Shown: in pieces, positions 51,695 through 61,334 of the stretch | How the letters are laid out: every line of letters begins with the position of its first letter | Numbering within the stretch: the stretch's first letter is position 1 | Assembly (NCBI GenBank): GCA_964454015.1 | Contig: CAYVQF010000020.1 | Location: forward strand, 19,493 to 83,492 | Length of the DNA stretch: 64,000 nt | DNA from: CAYVQF01 sp964454015 | Lineage (GTDB): Bacteria; Myxococcota_A; Bradymonadia; UBA4248 | Reading direction: 5' to 3' | The notes under the pieces: model-generated | The model's input: only the letters and a program-made list of their open reading frames with translations | Databases searched by the model: none | What the model was told of the DNA's origin: nothing | Position numbers and translations under genes: made by a program

Positions 51695-52618
51695 ATGCGC
51701 ACGGTTCACGTCATCCCACCTTGGGCCATCCACATGCCCCACGCAGCCGCGCTCGAGAGCGATGCCCTTGTCATCTACCAGCGCTTCCATCTGGACAACG
51801 GCCCGCTGGATAGCGACCTGGCTCGCTGTGACGCGCTGCGCCAAGACTTCGTGCTGCGCAACGGCTACCCGTGGCACGAGGAGGCCCGCTTGCAGCGAAT
51901 CGCATGGCCGCACGACGCGGCGAATTGGTGTTGTTGGCAGTCGTCACAGCTCGCCGATCATCTCTGCACCGCCCTGGCCATCACCCAGATCGAGCGTCTC
52001 GGCCTGCCCCCACGACACATTTCGCTCTACGAAAGCCCGGGACCGCGTTTCTACGAGGAGCGGGCGATTCGCCGGCCCATGGATGCCAACGAGCGCCTGG
52101 CCTACCGGCGCTTGTGGGAGGCGGTGTGCCAGCCGACGCCCGACCACTTCCAGGCGATGAACGCGACGCCCCTGGCGCAGTCCTGGCGAGCGCGCTGGAC
52201 CGATAAGTTCCCCGAGGCGCGCAGCGGTTTGGACGGCTGGCAAGAGATGCTGCTCCGCGCCCTCGCCGTGGCACCGGCGACGGAGGTCGCGTTGATGGTG
52301 CAGTGCTTCGAGCAGGCTGAGCAGCGCTTCGATACACCGAGCCCACTCACCCTGCATGCGCGCTTAATGAGCATGACCCACTTGGCATGCGACGCACCCC
52401 TGGTCTCGGCCATTGGCCCCATGGAGGCGCGAACCTGCCTGTTCGAGATTACCGACTGCGGTCGACAGGTACTCCAGCAGCGCGCCAACCACATCCTCCT
52501 CAACGGCATTGACCACTGGGTCGGGGGCGTCCACCTCAGCGCCGCCGAGGATCGGGTCTGGGTGCGCGACGGCCAAGCACTGCGACGCTTCTGCTGCCAG
52601 AGCGGGAGGATGCGCTGA
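51695..52618 (+). CDS. DUF1835-like protein, short form (second of tandem pair)
   Basis: A 307-residue protein. I take the ATG at 51695 (MRTVHVIPPWAIHMPHAA), since VHVIPPWA aligns with LHIVPING of the preceding paralogue; an in-frame ATG at 51653 adds 14 Pro-rich residues. The N-terminal half aligns in style with the first 150 residues of the neighbour (GPLDSD, CWQSSQLADHLC). The end (NHILLNGIDHWVGGVHLSA, VWVRDGQALRRF) aligns with its central domain. The long C-terminal domain of the neighbour is missing. The stop overlaps an in-frame ATG for the RCC1 lipoprotein (TGATG), so the two may be coupled. Function unknown. Confidence 0.72.
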   Translation: MRTVHVIPPWAIHMPHAAALESDALVIYQRFHLDNGPLDSDLARCDALRQDFVLRNGYPWHEEARLQRIAWPHDAANWCCWQSSQLADHLCTALAITQIERLGLPPRHISLYESPGPRFYEERAIRRPMDANERLAYRRLWEAVCQPTPDHFQAMNATPLAQSWRARWTDKFPEARSGLDGWQEMLLRALAVAPATEVALMVQCFEQAEQRFDTPSPLTLHARLMSMTHLACDAPLVSAIGPMEARTCLFEITDCGRQVLQQRANHILLNGIDHWVGGVHLSAAEDRVWVRDGQALRRFCCQSGRMR

Positions 52619-52659
52619 TGCTCGCCATCCCCAACGAGACCCCCAACAAGGACACCGCC

Positions 52660-55458
52660 ATGAACGACCTGACACCCCAACGAGCGCTCGGTGGCTGGGC
52701 GCCGCTGGCCGTCACCCTCGGCAGCTTGGCCCTGGTCGCCTGCTCGGCCCTGGTCACGGAGCTGCCACTCGATGACCTGGCAGACAAGGGGCAGAGCGAA
52801 ACAGAAATCCCCGAGGTGGATACGCTGCCGGACGTGCCCAGCTCGGGCTGCGATCCCGCTTGCGCCGAGAGCATCCCCTGCCTGGAAGGTCGCTGCGGTG
52901 AGGTGCTCCAGATCAGCGTCGGTATTGGGTTGGGCTGCGCGCTGCTGCAAAGCGGGGAGGTCACCTGCTGGTTTGGGGATCTCACGCACGGTGTAGCGCT
53001 GCACCAAGTGCTCGGGGTCGATGACGCCGTCGAGGTGCACACCGAAGGCCGTCAAGGCTGTGCCCTACGGCGCGATGGCAGCGTCGCCTGCTGGGGCGAC
53101 CTCCAGAGCGGCTATTTCGGCTACAAGCCAGAGATCGACTTTGTCGCCAAGCCCATCCCCAACGTGAGCGGCGCCACGGGGCTCGCCGTGGGCCAGGAAC
53201 ACGCTTGCGCCCTCTTGGCTGACGGCCAGGTGGGATGCTGGGGACGCAACAGATATGGCCAGCTCGGACGGTCAACGAGCCTCAACATGGTCTATCCCTT
53301 TGGGCGCGTCGAAGATCTCAGCGACGTGCGGCTGATCGCCGCTGGGACCCATCACACCTGCGCCATTTTGGCTGACCAGAGCGTCCACTGCTGGGGCTGG
53401 AATATCGAAGGGCAGTTGGGGCATGCTGGCGCAGGTCATCGCGCCATGCCCGTGGGAGTCCGTGGTGCCGTGGCCTTGTCACTGGGCACTTTCCATAGCT
53501 GTGTGCTCGACAGGGAGCAGCGGGTCTGGTGCTGGGGGCCGCGCTTTGCCTGGGGGCAGCCTCTCGATCCAGATCACCCCCGCAGCAGGGAGATGATGGA
53601 GGTCGTCGCCCTTCGCGGCGCCGTCGCCATCGCCGCCGGGAACCATCACACTTGCGCCCTCGGCGCCGACGGCGCTGTGCGCTGTGTGGGCATCAACAGC
53701 GACGGCGCGTGCAAGCACGATGACCCGGCGCGATTCATCAGCGACGCCGCCGCGCCTGCCATCGCAGGGGCGCGCGCCGTTGCCGCAGGCTTTCTCCGAA
53801 GCTGCGCGCTCTTGGCCGATGGCAGCGTGCGCTGCTGGGGTGATATCGGGCCGGAAGACGATGGCAGCAAGCCGATCAAGGTCGAGGGCTTGCCCAAGGT
53901 CGCGGCGCTGCGCGTCGGCGGTATTCATAGCTGCGCCCGAGGCGAGACAGGGCCTTGGCAGTGCTGGGGCTTGAACCAGCACGGACAGATCGGCATCGAA
54001 GCGGAGTGGACCGACGTGCCACAAGCGCTACCGCTGGCGGACGTCGCCGATCTGGTCTTGGGAACGCGCCTGAGCTGTGCCCGTAAGGACGATGGCAGCG
54101 TGTGGTGCTGGGGGCTGCAGAACATCGATTTCTACGACAACCAATGGGCGATGTTCACCCCGACCCGAATCGACGGCATGCCACCGTCGGACGCGCTCTT
54201 CGTCGGCGATGTCCACGCCTGCTCTCTGAGCGACGGAGAGGCTTGGTGCTGGGGTGGCAATAACGTGGGCCAGGCCATCCCCGGCGCCGAGGTCGTGCTC
54301 ACCCAGCCCACTTTGGTGTCGCCAGATCTGCGCTTCCGTGACTTGTCGCTGAGTATTTACCTCAGTTGTGGCATCACCGTGGATGGCGCGCTGTATTGTT
54401 GGGGCGACGACCATGAAGGGCGGCTGGGCCGCCTGCCCAACGGCGAGCTCGGCGTAGCCCCGGTGCTGGGGCTGGAGCAGGGGCGCTCAGTCGTCGTCGG
54501 TTACGAACATGCCTGCGTGCTCGCCGCCGACGCGCGCGTGTATTGCGTGGGTGGCAACCGCCAAGGCGTCTTGGGCACGGGTGATTTCGTGGCATCAGCG
54601 GAGCTACGGCAGAGCCAGGTCTTGGGCGCGAGGACGCTGGCGAGTGTTGACGAGGCGATGTTCGCGTTGCAGGACGATGGGCGCGTGCTGAGCTGGGGTT
54701 CGGGCTATAGCGGGATGCTCGGCGATGGGGTCGGCGGCGTGCGCGCCAAGCCCGTGCAAGTCGCTGGGCTGGAGGATGTGGTGGCCATGGGCACCGGCAT
54801 CCATCACGCCTGCGCCCTGACGCGCACGGGCGAGGTGTGGTGTTGGGGCACGAACGCCTTTGGCCTCTTGGGTCAGCCGCCGCAGCAGCGCCAGGTGGAG
54901 GTCGGCGGCTTGGCGGTGCGGGCCTGTGGCGATGGCCTGCTGCACGCCGGCGAGGCGTGCGATGATGGCAACCTTGAAGGGGGGGATGGCTGTGACAGCA
55001 CGTGTCACGTCGAGCCCGGTTGGCGCTGTGATCGGCGCCAAGGCTGCCTGCAGCTTCGCCCTGGCGACATCTGTGATCAGGCCATCGCCCTCAGCCTGCC
55101 GAGCGCGCACCAGGGCAGCTTCGAGGGTTTCGCCAACGACTACAACCCCACCTACACGGCGTGCACGGGCAGGCATCAGGCGACGGGCGCCGATGTCGTC
55201 TTCAAGCTCGACTTGGCGCCTGGCGCCTCGGCGCGGGTGTCGGCGCAGAGCGATCTCGACTTGGTGCTCTATGTGTCGACGGCGTGTCCCGAGATCATCG
55301 GTTCTTGCGTGCTCGGCGCCGACGCGGCGGGGGCAGGTGGGCTGGAGCAGCTCACCCTGCACAACGACACGCCAGAGCCGCAGACCTATTACATCGTGGT
55401 GGACAGCTATGTCTGGGCGCCCGAGGCGCACGCCTTCTGGCTCGAGGTGGCGGAGTAG
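52660..55458 (+). CDS. lipoprotein with RCC1-type repeats, a DUF4215-like Cys motif and a PPC-like domain
   Basis: A 932-residue lipoprotein. The ATG at 52660 (MNDLTPQRALGGWAPLAVTL) follows AAGGAC and gives lipobox LVAC; another in-frame ATG at 52618 overlaps the previous stop. From about 80 to 750 there are around thirteen RCC1-like units of 45-55 residues, each with patterns such as CALLADGQVGCWGRNRYGQLG, forming one or two beta-propellers. Then CGDGLLHAGEACDDGN-type DUF4215 motif (about 755-795) and a PPC-like domain (about 805-932: VFKLDLAPGASARVSA, YIVVDSYVW). Such proteins are common on myxobacterial surfaces. The Cys-Trp-Gly in each blade may form disulfides. No catalytic site is seen. 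Confidence 0.88.
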   Translation: MNDLTPQRALGGWAPLAVTLGSLALVACSALVTELPLDDLADKGQSETEIPEVDTLPDVPSSGCDPACAESIPCLEGRCGEVLQISVGIGLGCALLQSGEVTCWFGDLTHGVALHQVLGVDDAVEVHTEGRQGCALRRDGSVACWGDLQSGYFGYKPEIDFVAKPIPNVSGATGLAVGQEHACALLADGQVGCWGRNRYGQLGRSTSLNMVYPFGRVEDLSDVRLIAAGTHHTCAILADQSVHCWGWNIEGQLGHAGAGHRAMPVGVRGAVALSLGTFHSCVLDREQRVWCWGPRFAWGQPLDPDHPRSREMMEVVALRGAVAIAAGNHHTCALGADGAVRCVGINSDGACKHDDPARFISDAAAPAIAGARAVAAGFLRSCALLADGSVRCWGDIGPEDDGSKPIKVEGLPKVAALRVGGIHSCARGETGPWQCWGLNQHGQIGIEAEWTDVPQALPLADVADLVLGTRLSCARKDDGSVWCWGLQNIDFYDNQWAMFTPTRIDGMPPSDALFVGDVHACSLSDGEAWCWGGNNVGQAIPGAEVVLTQPTLVSPDLRFRDLSLSIYLSCGITVDGALYCWGDDHEGRLGRLPNGELGVAPVLGLEQGRSVVVGYEHACVLAADARVYCVGGNRQGVLGTGDFVASAELRQSQVLGARTLASVDEAMFALQDDGRVLSWGSGYSGMLGDGVGGVRAKPVQVAGLEDVVAMGTGIHHACALTRTGEVWCWGTNAFGLLGQPPQQRQVEVGGLAVRACGDGLLHAGEACDDGNLEGGDGCDSTCHVEPGWRCDRRQGCLQLRPGDICDQAIALSLPSAHQGSFEGFANDYNPTYTACTGRHQATGADVVFKLDLAPGASARVSAQSDLDLVLYVSTACPEIIGSCVLGADAAGAGGLEQLTLHNDTPEPQTYYIVVDSYVWAPEAHAFWLEVAE

Positions 55459-55700
55459 CGCAGGTGGCATGGGGCGCCTGGACCGCGCTGGGGCATCAGC
55501 CCTGGGCCACCGACGATGGCGACGGAGCACACCTCGAAAGCGCGCACGCCCCCCCGGACGTGGATCCCCAAGGGTTGAACAGCGCGACGAGGGCTCAGGC
55601 TCGAACGGCGCTGGCGGCGGGCTGCTGCCCCTTGCGCAGCTCACCCTGCCTGCACTACCATGCGGCGCGGCGCAACAATGCCCTCTTCAAGGAGTTGAAC

Positions 55701-56429
55701 ATGGCGAGCTTTGACCACATCATCCTCAACGGCAGGCCTGGCGGCGGAAAATCGGAACTCATCGACTTCATTAAAAAAACGCCCATCGATGAGCGGCGCG
55801 AGCTCTTCCACATCGGTGACTTCGTCGAATTGGACGACTTCGTCTGGCTGTGGGACAAGTTCGTCGAGGATGACCTCTGGGAGCAGCTCGGCGAGAAGCG
55901 CCTCTATTCGCGCCGCCATGAGCACGGCTACGTTCAGCTCGAAGGTGACAAGTTGCTGGACATGCTCATCAGCAAGTTCAACGTCACCATCAAGACCAAC
56001 TACGCCGGCCAGCCTGGCTTCTACGACGACAACACCATCTTCATCGAGTTCGCCCGCGGCGTCGCCGACGGGGGCTTCAAACGCGCCTACGAGCTCCTCG
56101 ACGAAGACATCCTGGCCCGCTCGGCCATCCTCTACATCTCCGTGTCCTACGCCGAGTCCCAGCGCAAGAACGAAGCGCGTTACCAGGAAGCCCTCAAACA
56201 CTCCATCCTCGCCCACCGCCTGCCGGAAGAGAGCATCATCCGCTTCTCCTCCGAGCACGACTGGGAAGCCATCACCGACGGCGCCGCCGAAGGTTACATG
56301 GACATCAAGGGCGTGCGCGTGCCCTTCGTCACCATGAACAACGAGCCGGAGCTGCACGACGCCGCCCTGCTCAACGCGCGTTACGGCAATGCCCTGACGG
56401 CCCTCAAGCGCCTCTATCTGGCGCGCTAG
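55701..56429 (+). CDS. P-loop NTPase of unknown function
   Basis: A 242-residue soluble protein. AAGGAG precedes the ATG by 6 bases. It begins MASFDHIILNGRPGGGKSEL, with Walker A GRPGGGKS (11-18), as in nucleotide or adenylate-type kinases. The rest has ELFHIGDFVELDDFVWLW, EFARGVADGGFKRAYELLD and ILYISVSYAESQRKNEARYQ, then many charged helices. The opening and the ILYISVSYAESQRKNEARYQ region recall nucleotide-kinase-like folds but match no family I know. An in-frame extension upstream lies inside the preceding intergenic sequence and lacks a ribosome site. The last 4 bases overlap the end of the convergent Sel1 gene. Confidence 0.7.
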   Translation: MASFDHIILNGRPGGGKSELIDFIKKTPIDERRELFHIGDFVELDDFVWLWDKFVEDDLWEQLGEKRLYSRRHEHGYVQLEGDKLLDMLISKFNVTIKTNYAGQPGFYDDNTIFIEFARGVADGGFKRAYELLDEDILARSAILYISVSYAESQRKNEARYQEALKHSILAHRLPEESIIRFSSEHDWEAITDGAAEGYMDIKGVRVPFVTMNNEPELHDAALLNARYGNALTALKRLYLAR

Positions 56430-58246
56430 CCTCTCTCGGCGGCGCAGGTCAGCTTGGCCACCCAGGCCTGCACCCCCTCCTCATCGAGGCGGGTGCGCAG
56501 GATCAGATGTGGCTCCACCTCGGGCAGGTGCCGCTTGAGCTGCAGCAGCCGTTTGGCGTTGGGCTCGGCCAGCAATATCCGCGTCCCGCGGAAGCTTGGC
56601 ACCGCTGAGAGTGCCAGATGATCGGGCAAGAGGTAGGCGGCCTCGCGTTGGGGGGGCAGGGATCCATCGCAGCGCAGGGCGTCCCAGCGGAAGAAGTCGA
56701 AGGCCGCCGGCACCTCGGCGCGGGTGTGTACGGGCGAGGCCAGGAGGGCCACCTCGCAGGCCTCGGCGGTTGGCGCCATGACGGCCGAGAGGTAACCCGC
56801 CATGGAGGGGCGCGCCAAGCGCTGGGCCAGGCCGATCTGGAGCTGGGCCAGGTCGGTGAAGCCCGAGAGCCGCACCTCAAAGCCCTGGTTGACGCGCGGG
56901 ATGAGGATCAAGAGGTGCTCATCCAGGGGCGTATTCAGCACTCGCCACAACAACTCGGCGCCGTCGTAAGTGCTCCGCAACGCGGCGAGGGGCGCCACCA
57001 GCGCCGGCGAAACGAAGCGCCGGCGCAGCTCGGCGTCCTTGGTCACCACGGTCACCGCCGAGCGGCACCACAGGTCCAGTGGCAGCCGTCGCTCGGCGCT
57101 GCCCGCGTGGGCGGTGCGCAGGATGCGCTCCAAGTTGGCGAAGAAGGGCTCGGCGATGAGGTTGGGCGAGGCGCCGCTCTCGACGAGGATGGCGACGGCG
57201 ACGGCGCTGAAGCCGGAAATCTCCGGCGTATCGACACCCAAGACCAAGGCGAGGTCGCGCAGCAACGCGTTGAGCTCGTTGACCTCGAGGCCGTCAATGG
57301 CCTCCATGAGTGCCAGCGGGCTGGGCACGGTGCCGCACTCGCCGCCGTTGGTGCAGGCGCCGCTGCGCAAGACCATCCGCCGCAGCTCCGAGAGGGCGTC
57401 GGCGTGGCCCTGCTGCTCCATGAGCCGCGCCTTGGCGGCGGCGGCGGCGGGATAGCCGCGCTGCTCGGCGCGCTCCAGCCACTGCAAGGCCTGCTGTGGG
57501 TCGCTCTCCGTGCCCAAGCCTTCGGCGTAACACATGCCGACCAGATAAGCCGCCTCGGGATCGTGGTTGTCCGCGGCGCGCCGGTAGGCGGCAAAAGCCT
57601 TGGCGGGATCGGGCGCGGTCCCGATGCCCGCGTCATAGCACAGGCCCAATAGACACTGGGCACCGGCGTGCCCCTGCTGGGCCGCCCGCTCATAGAGGGC
57701 AAAGGCCCGCGCCTCGTCCAAGGGCACGCCGTTGCCATCGGCGTGACACGCGGCCAGGGCCAAAGTCGCCCTGAGGTTGCCCAGCGCGCTGGCCTTCTCG
57801 AGCCACGCCACCCCCTGGACGGGATCACCCGCGCGGTGCTCCGCTTCGATCAGCGCCAGCCCCAGCTCGACCATGGCCGGGACGATCCCCCGCTCCGCCG
57901 CCGCGCTCAACCAACGCCACGCCTCATCGTCCGTGGCCGCCACGGGGTTGTGCAGCAGCAACATGGCCAGCTCGTACATCGCCGCCGCATAGCCCGCCTC
58001 AGCCGCCGCCGTCAAGTGCTCTTGGGCCATCCGCGGGCAGGCAGGCCGCGCCACCCCCAGCAGGTAGGTCAGCCCCAGCAGCCACTGGGCCGCAGCGTCG
58101 CGCCGGCGCGCCGCCCCCTCCCAGGCTGGGATGAGCTGCGCCGCCAGGGGCTCGAGGAGAGGACGCACAGGTTGACAAGCGTTGAGCGCCGCCAGAACTT
58201 GGCGCGTGACTTCCGTGGTGGGCAGGTGCTGTGGCATGGTCATCAT
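56426..58246 (-). CDS. Sel1-like repeat protein with C-terminal extension
   Basis: A 606-residue soluble protein. From about 45 to 290 there are around six Sel1-like (TPR-type, 36-residue) repeats: AAAEAGYAAAMYELAMLLL, KASALGNLRATLALAACHADGNG, RAAQQGHAGAQCLLGLCYDAGIG, RAADNHDPEAAYLVGMCYAEGLG and ERAEQRGYPAAAAAKARLM. The last 300 residues are different and unrecognised (LNALLRDLALVLGVDTPEIS, FEVRLSGFTDLAQLQIGLAQ). Sel1 repeats mediate protein-protein contacts. No signal peptide or membrane segment. The MMTMP start precedes the helical core. It converges on the P-loop gene with a 4-base overlap and diverges from the SDR gene. Confidence 0.85.
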   Translation of the reverse strand: MMTMPQHLPTTEVTRQVLAALNACQPVRPLLEPLAAQLIPAWEGAARRRDAAAQWLLGLTYLLGVARPACPRMAQEHLTAAAEAGYAAAMYELAMLLLHNPVAATDDEAWRWLSAAAERGIVPAMVELGLALIEAEHRAGDPVQGVAWLEKASALGNLRATLALAACHADGNGVPLDEARAFALYERAAQQGHAGAQCLLGLCYDAGIGTAPDPAKAFAAYRRAADNHDPEAAYLVGMCYAEGLGTESDPQQALQWLERAEQRGYPAAAAAKARLMEQQGHADALSELRRMVLRSGACTNGGECGTVPSPLALMEAIDGLEVNELNALLRDLALVLGVDTPEISGFSAVAVAILVESGASPNLIAEPFFANLERILRTAHAGSAERRLPLDLWCRSAVTVVTKDAELRRRFVSPALVAPLAALRSTYDGAELLWRVLNTPLDEHLLILIPRVNQGFEVRLSGFTDLAQLQIGLAQRLARPSMAGYLSAVMAPTAEACEVALLASPVHTRAEVPAAFDFFRWDALRCDGSLPPQREAAYLLPDHLALSAVPSFRGTRILLAEPNAKRLLQLKRHLPEVEPHLILRTRLDEEGVQAWVAKLTCAAERG

Positions 58247-58411
58247 GGGTGGGTCTGGGAGATGAAAGACGCGGGGGCCGCGATCACTGCCGCGCAGGGA
58301 GCCGACGGCGCTGCCTCGTAGCTATTGGGATGCTTACGAAGCCGGCCTTCGTCAAGGGCGGGAAGCGCGACGCGGGGCGATGACGCGACGCAATCAGCGG
58401 CGAGGAGAGCC

Positions 58412-59164
58412 ATGAGCGAGAGCGATGCATTGAAAGACGTGCGGGTCTTGGTGAGCGGCGGCAGCGGCGCCATCGGCAGCGGGATCGCCATCGCCTGTGC
58501 TCGGCAGGGGGCGCGGCTGCTTTTGGGTTTCCACCACCACGAGGCGCGCGCCCAGAACTTGGCTACAGAGCTGCGCGAGCGCTACGGCGTCAGCGCCGTG
58601 GCCCACCCCATCGACGTCAGCGCGCCTGCCACCTTGCGCGCCGCCGTCAGCGCTGCCGCCGACCTGTGGGGCGGCCTCGACGCCGTGGTCCACGCCGCCG
58701 GGGTCATGCACCCGGGCCTGTTGGTGACCCAGAAGCTGGAGCTGATGGCCCAGACCTTGGCGGTGAACCTCCTCGGCGCCGCCGCCCTGAGCCAGGCGGC
58801 GCTGCCCACCTTCTTGCGCCAACGGGCCGGGGTAGTGATCACCATCAGCTCCATCGTCGCGGCGCGCCCTTTCCGCGGCCAGGCCCTCTACGCCGCCAGC
58901 AAAGCGGGCCTCGAAGGCCTCACCCGGGCCATGGCCGTCGAGTATGGCGCCAAAGGGATCCGCGCCCTGTGCCTGCGCCCCGGCCCCATCGCCGGCGGCA
59001 TGCTCGACCAGGCCTCCCAGGACGCCGTGGTCGAGCGCGTTCCCCTGGGCCGGGTGGGCAGCCCCGCCGACATCGGCGAGCTCGTCGCCTTCTGCCTCAG
59101 CCCCAAGGCGGCCTACCTCAACGGCGCCGTCTTGAGCGTCGACGGCGGGATGAGCGTGGCCTGA
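58412..59164 (+). CDS. short-chain dehydrogenase/reductase, FabG-like
   Basis: A 250-residue cytoplasmic oxidoreductase of normal SDR length. The ATG at 58412 follows GAGGAGAG. Motifs: the NAD(P)-binding SGGSGAIGSG (15-24), a Gly-rich loop where the first Gly is Ser, DV near 68-69, HAAGVM (94-99), Asn119 (NLLGAA), Ser146, Tyr160 and Lys164 (YAASK), forming the SDR catalytic tetrad. The end has RPGPIAGGM and VLSVDGGMSVA. It would reduce a 3-oxoacyl or similar carbonyl, or the reverse. No fatty acid synthesis genes are around, so the substrate is uncertain. Confidence 0.92.
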   Translation: MSESDALKDVRVLVSGGSGAIGSGIAIACARQGARLLLGFHHHEARAQNLATELRERYGVSAVAHPIDVSAPATLRAAVSAAADLWGGLDAVVHAAGVMHPGLLVTQKLELMAQTLAVNLLGAAALSQAALPTFLRQRAGVVITISSIVAARPFRGQALYAASKAGLEGLTRAMAVEYGAKGIRALCLRPGPIAGGMLDQASQDAVVERVPLGRVGSPADIGELVAFCLSPKAAYLNGAVLSVDGGMSVA

Positions 59165-59167
59165 GCC

Positions 59168-59189
59168 GCCCGCCTGGCCCCAAGCGGGC
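59168..59189. terminator. hairpin between the SDR gene and the MYXO-CTERM-like gene
   Basis: GCCCGC (59168-59173) and GCGGGC (59184-59189) pair around a 10-base loop just after the SDR stop, between convergent genes. No T-tract. Confidence 0.35.
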
Positions 59190-59200
59190 CACCCGTCCCG

Positions 59201-61218
59201 TCAGCGGCGCCGGCGCCACAGCAGGCCCAAGCAGCCCAGCATCAAGCCCGCGACCCACAGCGGCCAGGCCGGCGGCGCTCCCGCAGCCACACGACAGCCA
59301 CAGCCGTCGTCGCCGCGCTTGCTCGCTGGCGGCTCGGCGTCCATCTCGACGGCGTCCTCTGCGACCTCGACCTGGGCTTCTTCGACCACGCTGCGGGGCA
59401 GCACGTTGATGTGGTAGTCCCGGCCACCGTTGTTGTCCCAAGCGCCGGTGTCCGTGGCGATGACGAAGTCCACCACCTGGACCGTGCCATCGCTGAAAGG
59501 CCCGATGGTGATGGCGTAGAAACCGTGGCGATTGGGGCCCACCATGCGGGTGTCCACGGCGGGCATGCCCGCCACGGGGATGGTCCCAGGCGGCCAATAG
59601 GCCACATCGGCGCGCTGCCAGCCATTGACCGCCCAGTGCAGCATCCCCGGCGCGGGCGAATAGACCGTGATGGGATCGTCCACGGTGGGCGCCGTCGGGC
59701 GCCAATAGGTGAAGTTCCCCGGCGGCACGTGGGGATCCGTCGGGCTCACGTCGCTGGGGACGTCCGGGTCGGGATCGAGCGCCTCGGGTGGCCGCAAGCT
59801 CTCGTCGAGGTAGGCGCCACACGCAGGTCCGACCAGATCGCGCCCCTCGCGCACGGCCACCGCTGCCAGCCACGCGCCGGCGCCAAAGCCCATCATGGGC
59901 GCGTTGAAGCGATAGACCCCCGTATCGGCGTCCCAGGTCTCGGCCACTTGCAGGTAGTTGCGCAGGGCCTGCTGGGTGGTCCAGTCGATGAGGCGATCCC
60001 GGCGCGCGCCGTCATCCATGAGATGGGTGGCCACGGCGCCGCGCAGGTTGCAGATGGCCCACTCCACGGCATCGTAGGTCGAGCCCCACGGGCTGTGGTC
60101 GTGCGCGCCGGACCAGTCGCGGAAGTCGTCGTTGCGGATCCAGCCAGGCCCGGCGGAGGTCTTGAGCTCCCGATCGAGGAGGGCCAAGGTCGCGCGCGCC
60201 GTGGGCCCCTGAGGATCGATGAGACCCATGGCGATGGCGTCGAGGACCGCCGCGTCGGCATGTCCCGGCCACCGCGCCAAGCGCTCAGGCGCGCGCCCAG
60301 CGCCTCGTGGCCAAAAGGATCGCCCCAATGGGCCACGCTGATGCCGAACCAGGCGCGCGCCCCAGGTTCGAGCCGCCCGATGTCTCTCTGGAAACCCGAC
60401 ACCCAGTCATCGCGCACCTGAGAGAGGTCCGGCGAGAGCGGCAAGTCCTGCGTCCCACCCCCATGGACGGCGTTCCACACCGTGGCGGACTCGCCAAGGT
60501 AATTGGCCCCGGCCCGGCTCGGCGTCTCCGTCGCCTCGATGAGGAGCACCCCGGCGAAGCCGCGCTCGGTGAAGCGGGCGGCGGCCGCGTCGTAAAACAG
60601 CGTCTCCCCCTGGGTCTCGAGCTCGCCCGTGGGCCCCGGCCGCCCTGCCCCGAGGTGAAAATTGTGCAGGGTAAAGAGGGAGACCCCGTCGATGGCCGCC
60701 GCCGAGCTGTTCTCGACCTCGATGAGCAGCACGAAGGACGCGCGATCCAGCCCCCAGGGCGCGTACACGTACTGGGTGATGGTCAGGCCAAAATGGCGCT
60801 GCACCAAGCGGATGATGGGCGTGCCGCCCTGGACCCCGCTGGTGTAAGGGACATAGGCCGAGGCGTCGAGATCGATGGCCACCTCTTTGAGCCAGGTCTG
60901 CTCACCCTTGGCCCGCAACCCCACCAAGACGTCGTAGAGGAGATCCCGCGACAGGATCGCCTGGGGCGCGCCGTCGATCCACACCTCATTGCCCGCCCCG
61001 TCCAAGCGCGGCTCCTCGGCGGCATAGAGATGCTCGCGGAAATGGTGCAAGGGCGCCTTACCATCCCGGGGGACGAGGTCCACCACCACGGCGCCCCAGC
61101 CGTTGGAGGACACCAGGGTGGTCCAGGAGCGCGTCGGTGTGACCTCGGCCACGAGGGCAGGGAGGCACAGGGTGAGGCTCGACGCCACCAAGATGAAGGA
61201 CAAAAGACGACCGTGCAT
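59201..61218 (-). pseudogene. secreted protein with MYXO-CTERM-like tail, interrupted by a frameshift
   Basis: Two open frames on the minus strand together make one protein of about 672 residues. The first (from ATG at 61218) has leader MHGRLLSFILVASSLTLCLP and a long beta-rich domain up to GHEALGARLSAW. It then loses sense. The next frame continues with RLARWPGHADAAVLDAIAMG to a C-terminal DDGCGCRVAAGAPPAWPLW, hydrophobic stretch and RRRR, a MYXO-CTERM-like tail. The switch lies at about 60262-60290; a one-base change would join the frames. Either a true pseudogene, a sequencing error or, less likely, programmed -1 frameshifting. The middle (alpha-toroid-like: AVATHLMDDGARRDRLIDWT) suggests a glycosidase-like fold, but no catalytic motif is assigned. 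Confidence 0.7.
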
Positions 61219-61334
61219 GGGCGACCTCCTAGCGATAGGAGAGAGAAGGTGCAGGTGAGCCCGCGAGCCGGTGGGGGCGGCGTGCCCTAGCCTGCCCCCT
61301 CGGGAGAAGCATGGATGATCCCGTGGAACCCAGC

